Source: Pseudomonadota bacterium
GTDB lineage: Bacteria > Pseudomonadota > Gammaproteobacteria > Burkholderiales > Burkholderiaceae_B
Assembly: GCA_023439305.1 (NCBI GenBank)
Contig: JAEXOO010000035.1
Coordinates: forward strand, 124,001 to 188,000
Length of the DNA: 64,000 bases
Direction of reading: 5' to 3'
Part shown: positions 20,570 through 26,794 of the stretch, one piece after another
How positions within the stretch are numbered: position 1 is the stretch's first letter
How the letters are laid out: each line of letters opens with the position of its first letter
The notes under the pieces: generated by a model
The model's input: only the letters and a program-made list of their open reading frames with translations
Database searches by the model: none
What the model was told of the DNA's origin: nothing
Position numbers and translations under genes: made by a program

Positions 20570-20584
20570 GGCAGGTTTCCTCCA

Positions 20585-21883
20585 TCAAGCCGTCATGAAC
20601 TTTTTCCAGGCGCGAAACTGATTGCGCATGGGCAATTCGCTGGTGCCGTTGGTCGCCACCATGCCGCCTTCAATGGGCTTGTCCGTCCCGTTGTAGCGGT
20701 GCATGCTGATCCATTCGCCGCCCCGCGTCAGGTTGCCTTCCTGGCAACGGCCATACACCTCGATGTCGTCCGGCATCACGTTGGACGAGGGGGAGTTGAT
20801 CAAGTTGGCATACATCAGGCCGCGCTTGTAGATGTCCTCTGGCGCGCCTTTCAGGCGGAACAGCTGAATCTCCACATGGGTACGGTCCACCGCCACCGGG
20901 CGGATGACACGGAACTGCTGAAACACGGTGTGCGGAGAACCGCTGCCATAGATGATGGTGTTATGACGATTCTGGCCCAGAATGCCCATCGCCTTTTCTT
21001 CACCATAGGCCTCTTTCAGTGTCTCGAAGTGCGCCTTGGACACCGGATCCGTTTCGATGGCGCCGGGATTGAAAATGCCTTCCATATAGCCGTGGCCGTT
21101 CTCGAAGGCGTACAGGTCCAGCTTTTCCCAGAAACCGTAAGGCTCGCCGTTGCCGTCCATGATGTGCAATTCCAGGGGCATGGAGCCGTAATCCTGGGCT
21201 TGTTCGCGCGCTGCCACATAGGACGATTCGTGCGTGACGTTGGCGTGCATGGTGTCATGCAGGTTCTCGTAGAACACCTTCCAGTTGGAGGGCTGCCAGA
21301 CCTTGAAGGTGCCGCCCACCACTTCCACTTCACCCACCGGCGAGCGGTCGCACATATTGTCGATCGACGTGATCACATGGCCCAGGAACTCTGTCAGGTC
21401 CGGACCTTCAGCGCTCTGGTTAGCGAACACGAAGCCGCGGTAGCTCTCTACCCGCGCCACGCGGCGCATGGAAAAGTCGGGATGCTTAGGGTCAAAACAA
21501 GTGCCTTCCAGGCCATTTTTCATGGGGGCGGCCAGGTGCTGACCGTCCAGTTTGAAGGTCCAGGCGTGATAGGGGCAACGAAAGAACTTGCCCGTATTGC
21601 CGCAGCCTTCTGCCACGACCTTGGCGCCTTTGTGGGGACAGCGGTTGTACAGCACATACACGTTCTTGTCGCTGCCGCGCACCATGATCACATCCTGGCC
21701 GCCCAGGGACGTCGTGTGATAGTCGCCGGGATTGGGCACCTGGCTGTCGTGGCCGATATAGATCCACGCGCGACCATAGATGCGTTCCATTTCCAACTGG
21801 AAGATCTCGGGATCGGTGTAGACCGACTTGTGGACGCTGTCTTCGCGCACCAGCGCGGCCAGGGCTTCATTGGTATAGCTCAT
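20585..21883 (-). CDS. Aromatic-ring-hydroxylating (Rieske) dioxygenase alpha subunit
   Basis: This is a 432-aa protein. Two ATGs are adjacent; the second (21883) is best spaced from AAGGAGG. The Rieske [2Fe-2S] ligands are C82, H84, C103 and H106 (RCPHKG, FRCPYHAW). The mononuclear iron site is in NLHDTMHANVTH, with D210 for inter-subunit electron transfer and H213/H218 as ligands, numbers close to naphthalene dioxygenase. The third ligand is an Asp in VMPDDIEVYGRCQ (372/373). The substrate cannot be read from the sequence. It is followed directly by the beta subunit, and an upstream binding-protein gene points to uptake of a small, probably aromatic, organic acid. Confidence 0.93.
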   Translation of the reverse strand: MSYTNEALAALVREDSVHKSVYTDPEIFQLEMERIYGRAWIYIGHDSQVPNPGDYHTTSLGGQDVIMVRGSDKNVYVLYNRCPHKGAKVVAEGCGNTGKFFRCPYHAWTFKLDGQHLAAPMKNGLEGTCFDPKHPDFSMRRVARVESYRGFVFANQSAEGPDLTEFLGHVITSIDNMCDRSPVGEVEVVGGTFKVWQPSNWKVFYENLHDTMHANVTHESSYVAAREQAQDYGSMPLELHIMDGNGEPYGFWEKLDLYAFENGHGYMEGIFNPGAIETDPVSKAHFETLKEAYGEEKAMGILGQNRHNTIIYGSGSPHTVFQQFRVIRPVAVDRTHVEIQLFRLKGAPEDIYKRGLMYANLINSPSSNVMPDDIEVYGRCQEGNLTRGGEWISMHRYNGTDKPIEGGMVATNGTSELPMRNQFRAWKKFMTA

Positions 21884-21910
21884 CATTGCCTCCTTGCTGC
21901 CGGACACCCC

Positions 21911-23104
21911 TCAGGCGCCCTTCTTATTGCTGTCCATCTTGCACTGTGGCGCAAAATGATCATGGAATTGCTCGAACACGGTGGATACGATCTTGTTGCT
22001 CATCTGACCCTGCGCATTCGGAGCCACCTCACGCATGTAGTAGGTCTGGATCGGATACTGGTTGTTGTTGAACGCAAAGGCCCCGCGCACCGACTCGAAA
22101 GGCGCCTTGCGCAAGGCCTGGCGCAGCGCTTCACGATCCTGCGCCGCCTTGGGGTCGGCCTTGAGCGCGCCGTCCAGCAGACGAGCCGCGTCATAGCCCT
22201 GGGCCGCATACATGGAAGGCAGGCGTCCGTAGGCCTGCTGGAAATCCTTCACAAAACGCTGGTTGGCGGCGTTGTCCAGATCCGGCGACCACTGCGCGGC
22301 ATTGGCCATGCCTTTCATGGAGTCGCCGATGGCGGCGATCGTATCCTGGTCTGCCGAGAAGCCCGGGGTATAGACCGCCATCTGGCTGGACAGGCCCGAG
22401 TTCACCAACTGTTTGATGAAGGCCACGCCCATGCCGCCAGGCAGGAAGAAGAACACCGAGTCCGCGCCCGAGGCCCGCATCTGGGCCAGCTCGGCGGCAA
22501 AATCGACCTGACCCAGTTTCACGTAGACTTCGTCGGCAATGTCGCCCTTGAAGGTGCGCTTGAAGCCTTCGATGGATTCACGTCCGCCTGGGTAGTTGGG
22601 AGCGATCAGGTACACCTTCTTGTGTGCCTTGTCCGTCACGTACTTGCCCATGGCGGCCGGAATGTCCTCGTTCTGCCAGGACACGGCAAAGAAGTTGGGA
22701 TTGCAGCGCTCGCCCGCGTAGTCGGCAGGACCGGTATTGGCCGAGATATAAACCGTATCGCTGCCCAGAATGGTCGGCATCACGGGCAGCAGCACATTGG
22801 AAAACACCATGCCGGTGATCACGTCCACCTTATCGCGCTTGATCAGGCGCTCGACCGCCTGGCGGCCTTCCATGGGTTTTTGCTGATCATCGACCACGGT
22901 CACCGTGGTCTCGATGCCGCCCAGCTTGCCGTCCGCGTGCTTGACGCCCAGCTCAAAGCCATCGCGCACTTCAGTCCCGATGGCCGCGCCCGGCCCCGAC
23001 AACGTCGTCATCAGACCGATCTTGAATGGTTCCTGCCCCCAGGCTGCGGAACTGGCCAAGGCCAGCGCCACAGCGCCCATACAGCCCGCAAATTGCTTGT
23101 TCAT
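21911..23104 (-). CDS. ABC transporter substrate-binding protein (branched-chain amino acid/aromatic acid type)
   Basis: This 397-aa protein starts at 23104 behind GGAG. A signal peptide (MNKQFAGCMGAVALALASSA, cut after AAWG) precedes a periplasmic binding protein type 1 domain. That domain opens with FKIGLMTTLSGPGAAIGTEVRDGFELGVK and later has TVVDDQQKP and VISANTGPADYAGE-type ligand-pocket segments. Proteins of this LivK/HbaE-like type capture amino acids, aromatic acids or amides. No permease or ATPase genes adjoin it, so it must share a transporter or act as a sensor. It is the first gene of the dioxygenase cluster and divergent from the AraC gene. Confidence 0.9.
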   Translation of the reverse strand: MNKQFAGCMGAVALALASSAAWGQEPFKIGLMTTLSGPGAAIGTEVRDGFELGVKHADGKLGGIETTVTVVDDQQKPMEGRQAVERLIKRDKVDVITGMVFSNVLLPVMPTILGSDTVYISANTGPADYAGERCNPNFFAVSWQNEDIPAAMGKYVTDKAHKKVYLIAPNYPGGRESIEGFKRTFKGDIADEVYVKLGQVDFAAELAQMRASGADSVFFFLPGGMGVAFIKQLVNSGLSSQMAVYTPGFSADQDTIAAIGDSMKGMANAAQWSPDLDNAANQRFVKDFQQAYGRLPSMYAAQGYDAARLLDGALKADPKAAQDREALRQALRKAPFESVRGAFAFNNNQYPIQTYYMREVAPNAQGQMSNKIVSTVFEQFHDHFAPQCKMDSNKKGA

Positions 23105-23247
23105 GTTTTGTCTCCGTCCATGTCTTTCAAAAGGATGACTACGTAAAGACGTCAATTCACAGCTTGGTCCCAATCTGCTAACGTGCGATCGACAGGACTT
23201 ACTGTTTTAAGTTTGAAATACATTAGGCCAGACAGAGGCCATCGGGC

Positions 23248-23276
23248 TATCCGGATACAGCAGGCCGTATCCGGAT
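23248..23276. promoter_or_regulatory. Direct/inverted repeats upstream of the AraC gene, candidate operator
   Basis: TATCCGGAT occurs at 23248-23256 and again at 23268-23276, start-to-start distance 20 bases (two helical turns), the usual layout of AraC-family sites. The same bases form a 10-bp perfect inverted repeat (23249-23258 with 23267-23276). It lies 25 bases before the regulator's ATG in the region shared with the divergent catabolic cluster. Confidence 0.5.
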
Positions 23277-23300
23277 CCGGCAGAAATTAGGAGACACACT

Positions 23301-24284
23301 ATGCAAGCGTGGTTCACGTCGGGGTTGGCGCCCCTGCAGCGCAGCGCGCCGCGCTTCCAGTCACGCTGCCCGGATCAGACGCGCAGCGAAACCGCAGGGG
23401 TGCTGACAGACCACCGGCTGACCTGGAACGGCGGGCAGGTGGACGCCTCGCTGCGCTACGCCAAAAGCCACAGTTTTTCCTTTGTGCTGCTCAAGTACGG
23501 CGCTGCGGTCCAGGTGTCGCCCGGCGCGCTGGAAGATTTCCTGCTGTTTCAGGTGCCTATACAGGGACGCTCCTGTATCCGGGTCGGCCGCGAACTGGTG
23601 CGCGCCGACCCTCACACGGCCAGCGTCATTTCCCCGTCTCTGCCCCTGGAGCTGGACTGGGAACAAGGGTGCGAGCAGTTCCTGATCAAGATTCCGCGCG
23701 TGCGACTGGAAGAAGTGGCGCGCCAGCACCTGGGCTTGAAGCTCTCCCAGCCTATCGAATTTGCCGCCACCCTGGCGCTGGATTCGCCCCAGGGACGCGC
23801 CTGGCAGCATCAGGTGGGCAGCCTGCTGGCCTATGGAGCGCAGCCGCCGGCCGAGCTGGACGCCTGGATGCGCCAGGTAGAAGACAACCTGCTGCTGCAT
23901 CTGTTCCATACGCAGCCGGGCAACTACAGCCAACAGTTGCGCCTGGGCGGCGCGCCGGCGGGTTCGCGCCGAGTACAGCGCGCGGAAGATTTCATGCGCG
24001 CCCATCTGGACGAAGCCCTGACCCTGGAGCAGATTGCCAGCGCCGCCTGCGTCAGCGTGCGCAGCCTGACCCAGGCCTTCAGAGACGAACGTCGTCAAAG
24101 CCCCATGCAATTTCTGAAGCAGATCCGGCTGGAGGCGGCCCATGCGGCCTTGCAAGCCGCCGCCCCGGGCACGCTGGTCAGCGATGTGGCCCTGCGCTGC
24201 GGCTTTGGCCACCTGGGTCGTTTTTGCACCGACTACAAGGCCCGCTTCGGCTGCAACCCCTCGCAAGCCTTGCGGGCCAACTGA
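23301..24284 (+). CDS. AraC family transcriptional regulator
   Basis: This is a 327-aa protein. The N-terminal ~200 residues form an AraC-binding-like sensor domain (TWNGGQVDASLRYAKSHSFSF, LLFQVPIQG). The C-terminal ~100 residues form the two helix-turn-helix motifs, with LEQIASAACVSVRSLTQAFR and VALRCGFGHLGRFCTDYKARFG plus the closing Pro-Ser-Gln. AGGAG precedes the ATG. It is divergently transcribed from the solute-binding protein/dioxygenase cluster and is the probable activator of that cluster in response to the substrate (inference from layout). The sensor type matches regulators of aromatic catabolic operons such as those for benzoate or anthranilate. Confidence 0.9.
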   Translation: MQAWFTSGLAPLQRSAPRFQSRCPDQTRSETAGVLTDHRLTWNGGQVDASLRYAKSHSFSFVLLKYGAAVQVSPGALEDFLLFQVPIQGRSCIRVGRELVRADPHTASVISPSLPLELDWEQGCEQFLIKIPRVRLEEVARQHLGLKLSQPIEFAATLALDSPQGRAWQHQVGSLLAYGAQPPAELDAWMRQVEDNLLLHLFHTQPGNYSQQLRLGGAPAGSRRVQRAEDFMRAHLDEALTLEQIASAACVSVRSLTQAFRDERRQSPMQFLKQIRLEAAHAALQAAAPGTLVSDVALRCGFGHLGRFCTDYKARFGCNPSQALRAN

Positions 24285-25445
24285 TCAATCCGCCAAGGCG
24301 GCGCCCGGCACCCACAGACGGCCGTCGAACAGACGACGCGCCGTCCGATAGAAGGAACCGGCGCGGGCATGCCACTGATCTTCCTGGCGTTCTACCTCCG
24401 CCCCCACCGTAAGCACTCCGGACGGCATGCCCAGGCGCAATGGCCCTAACGGCTCCACCGACGCCGACAGGCACTGGGCGGGCAAACTGCCTGTCATGCG
24501 GGCAGCCACCGCCGTACACAAAGAGATGGTCAAGGGCAGCGCCCGGTGTGGCTGTCCATTGGAGATGACGCGCGCTACGAGATCGACGTCCTCTGCCGCG
24601 ATGGTTTCGCCTGACAAGGTGGGGCTGTCCTGCGCTGGCGACACAATGCATACGAAGGGCACGATGCGGATCTGGCGTGCTGACTCTTCATCGGGCGCAA
24701 TGCCCATGCGCACCGAGGCCTGCACCCGTATGGCGTCCAGACGCTCCAGGATCTGCGGCTGGGTTTCCAGCCAGTCGGGCAGCTCCAAACCGGTCAGGCC
24801 CACATCGGCAGCGCGCACGAATACCGCCGCATTGGCGGCATCTACCAGAGAGACCTCGATCCGGCCCACACCGGGCACATCCAGCCATTCGGACACTTGC
24901 CCCGTGGGCAAGAGCGAGCCCGTGGACGCCCCACCCGGCTCGACGAAATCCAGCCGTATGGGCGAACCCGTGCCGCCTACGCCAGGAATGGATAACTCGC
25001 CGTCATAGCGCGGCTGACCGTCTTCCACCATGAATCGGGCATGAATGATTTTTTGCGTATTGGTGTTGAAGATGCGCACGCAGGCCTCGCCGTCCCGGGC
25101 CTGCACCAGCCCCTCATCCACCGCAAACGGGCCGACGGCCGAGCTCATATTGCCGCAATTGCCGCGATAATCCACCTTCTGGTCCTTGATGGATACCTGG
25201 GCGAAGGTGTAATCCACATCCGCGTCGGGATGACTGGAGGGGCCGATGATGCACACTTTGGACAAGGACGATACACCGCCGCCCATGCCATCCAGCTGGC
25301 GTCCATACGGATCGGGCGAGCCCATGGCCGCCGCAAACAAGGGCGTCCAGTCGTCGCGATTCTCGGGCAAATCGCGGGTGTGCAACATCAGCGCTTTGCT
25401 GGTGCCGCCGCGCATGAACACGGCGGGAAGGGATTTCTGTTTCAT
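24285..25445 (-). CDS. prpF: PrpF family isomerase (methylaconitate isomerase-like)
   Basis: This 386-aa protein has a two-fold diaminopimelate-epimerase-like structure. It begins with VFMRGGTSKALML (family signature) and has SSLSKVCIIG near residue 60 and the NCGNMSSAVGPFAV segment near 95, whose Cys is in the active-site region. AGGA precedes the ATG at 25445 with 6-base spacing. PrpF proteins isomerise methylaconitate in the AcnD/PrpF branch of the 2-methylcitrate cycle; relatives include oxalomesaconate tautomerase. The gene is next to a GntR regulator and close to an aconitase, which supports a tricarboxylic acid role. Confidence 0.85.
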   Translation of the reverse strand: MKQKSLPAVFMRGGTSKALMLHTRDLPENRDDWTPLFAAAMGSPDPYGRQLDGMGGGVSSLSKVCIIGPSSHPDADVDYTFAQVSIKDQKVDYRGNCGNMSSAVGPFAVDEGLVQARDGEACVRIFNTNTQKIIHARFMVEDGQPRYDGELSIPGVGGTGSPIRLDFVEPGGASTGSLLPTGQVSEWLDVPGVGRIEVSLVDAANAAVFVRAADVGLTGLELPDWLETQPQILERLDAIRVQASVRMGIAPDEESARQIRIVPFVCIVSPAQDSPTLSGETIAAEDVDLVARVISNGQPHRALPLTISLCTAVAARMTGSLPAQCLSASVEPLGPLRLGMPSGVLTVGAEVERQEDQWHARAGSFYRTARRLFDGRLWVPGAALAD

Positions 25446-25475
25446 CGTCATTCCTGGTGCTTGGCTTGCGCCGTT

Positions 25476-25648
25476 AAAAAATGCCCCCACGCCTCGCCTT
25501 CGGCTTGCTGCCCCCCGAGGGGGCGCTTTTTGCCTTGGGGACGGCCCGGCGGCAAAAAATGCCCCCACGCTTCGCCTTCGGCTTGCTGCCCCCCACGGGG
25601 GCGCGTTTTACCTGGGGATGATGCGGCAGACCGACGGCCCGGCGGTAA
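25476..25648. repeat. Two tandem copies of a ~78-bp GC-hairpin intergenic repeat
   Basis: Copy 1 (25476-25553) and copy 2 (from 25554) both start AAAAAATGCCCCCACGC and share TCGCCTTCGGCTTGCTGCCC, then a GGGGGCG arm that pairs with the opening GCCCCCAC. Copy 2 carries extra bases near its end (about 25620-25634). They lie between the prpF start and the regulator stop. This resembles the dispersed REP/hairpin elements of Bordetella-type genomes; I cannot count other genomic copies. Confidence 0.75.
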
Positions 25649-25658
25649 AACATACCAA

Positions 25659-26561
25659 CTATCGTGCGGCGCGTTGCAGCTGCTGCACTTTTTCGTGGCT
25701 GGCGTTGCCCAGGTGGCGCGCCAGCAGCTCGGCCGCCTGGGTGCGTTCGCCGCGTTCCAGCAGGTCCAGTATGGCCAGGTGCTCCAGGCACTGGCGGCGG
25801 ATGCGCTCGCGGTCTATGGTTTCCTGATATTCCAGCAGGCGACGCAACTGATTCTGGCGCGTCACCGTCTGGGCGATAAAGCGGTTGCCCGACAAAGACG
25901 CCAGCGCCTCGTGGAACGTGGCATTGGCCTGATACATCTCGGCATGACCGGCATGACGCCAGCCGCCGTCGGCCAGGGCCTGCTGCTGCAGACGCACGCG
26001 CCGCAACACGGCGCTGTCGATGGCAAAATCGGGCAACAGCATGGCGGCGGGCTCCAGCATCTGGCGCAGGGCATAGCTTTCCTGGCAGGCCTGCGGGCCG
26101 TCTATCATGGGCAGGAACGACCAGCCCTTGCTGGCGCGCTGCTCCATCCAGCCTTCGTTGGCGGCTCGCGCCAGAACGCGGCGCAGGCGCTCGCGCGTCA
26201 GCCCATAGCGGCGCATGGCATCGTTTTCAGACAAGGTATCGCCCCACAGGCCCGAGAGCTTATCGCGCGCCAGTTGCAGATAGATTTCATCGTCCTGGTT
26301 CGCGCCCAGCGCTTCTTCCACCACTCCCAGCTCGTCGGCGCCTTTCAGCAAGAACAGGCCGCGCCGCGGCGGCTGCGCGCCGACCACGCCCTTTTCCGCC
26401 AGATAGGCCAAAGCGCCACGCACGGGCGAGCGCGACGCACCCAGCGCCTGCGCCAGCGATTGCTCGGTCAAGTGATGGCCGGCCTGCAGATGACCGGCCC
26501 GCACATAGTCCAGCAGGCGATGCGCCAAGGTAATGTGCAGGGAATTGAACTCGCTCTTCAT
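25659..26561 (-). CDS. GntR family regulator with two winged-helix domains and an FCD-type domain
   Basis: This is a 300-aa protein. Residues 1-75 are a GntR winged helix (LTEQSLAQALGASRSPVRGALAYL). Residues ~90-155 look like a second winged helix (LSENDAMRRYGLTRERLRRV followed by a wing). Residues ~165-295 form a helical effector domain of FCD type (LRQMLEPAAMLLP, FHEALASLSGN, EHLAILDLLERG). Most FCD regulators are ~240 aa with a single winged helix; here the second one accounts for the extra length. Divergent from the aconitase gene, with a TTGTAT/ATACAA operator between them, so it probably represses both sides and itself. Confidence 0.85.
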   Translation of the reverse strand: MKSEFNSLHITLAHRLLDYVRAGHLQAGHHLTEQSLAQALGASRSPVRGALAYLAEKGVVGAQPPRRGLFLLKGADELGVVEEALGANQDDEIYLQLARDKLSGLWGDTLSENDAMRRYGLTRERLRRVLARAANEGWMEQRASKGWSFLPMIDGPQACQESYALRQMLEPAAMLLPDFAIDSAVLRRVRLQQQALADGGWRHAGHAEMYQANATFHEALASLSGNRFIAQTVTRQNQLRRLLEYQETIDRERIRRQCLEHLAILDLLERGERTQAAELLARHLGNASHEKVQQLQRAAR

Positions 26562-26667
26562 ACGGTATCCATGGAAACTTCCGCAAAGGAGACGCTTTCC
26601 AGTGCTGGCGGCCCGGCAACGGCGCTACGCCCACACTCAAAAACAGGAACGACACTTTGTCATTTTA

Positions 26668-26693
26668 TTGTATTATATACAAACTAAATACAA
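26668..26693. promoter_or_regulatory. GntR-type operator half-sites between the regulator and the aconitase gene
   Basis: TTGTAT (26668-26673) and ATACAA (26677-26682) form an inverted repeat with a 3-base centre, and a further ATACAA lies at 26688-26693, 11 bases on. The inverted repeat overlaps a minus-strand TATAAT (26672-26677). TTGTAT-ATACAA palindromes are typical of FCD-type GntR regulators, and the stretch is strikingly AT-rich against its surroundings. Confidence 0.65.
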
Positions 26694-26794
26694 ATTTATT
26701 GTTCTACCAGGCCTCCAGACGCATTTTTTGTCTGGCTATTCACGGTAAGGCCGGCCCTGTCGCCCGCCTTCCTTTTACGGATGAATTGCTCGCC

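Noticed and set aside
20057..23146. 1029-codon open frame on the plus strand opposite the dioxygenase genes
   Set aside because: It is antisense to three well-supported genes and its translation is His/Val/Arg-rich without domains. Long shadow frames like this are common in GC-rich DNA.
25476..25648. Tandem repeat as a CRISPR array
   Set aside because: Only two contiguous units with no unique spacers between repeats; GC hairpin elements explain it.
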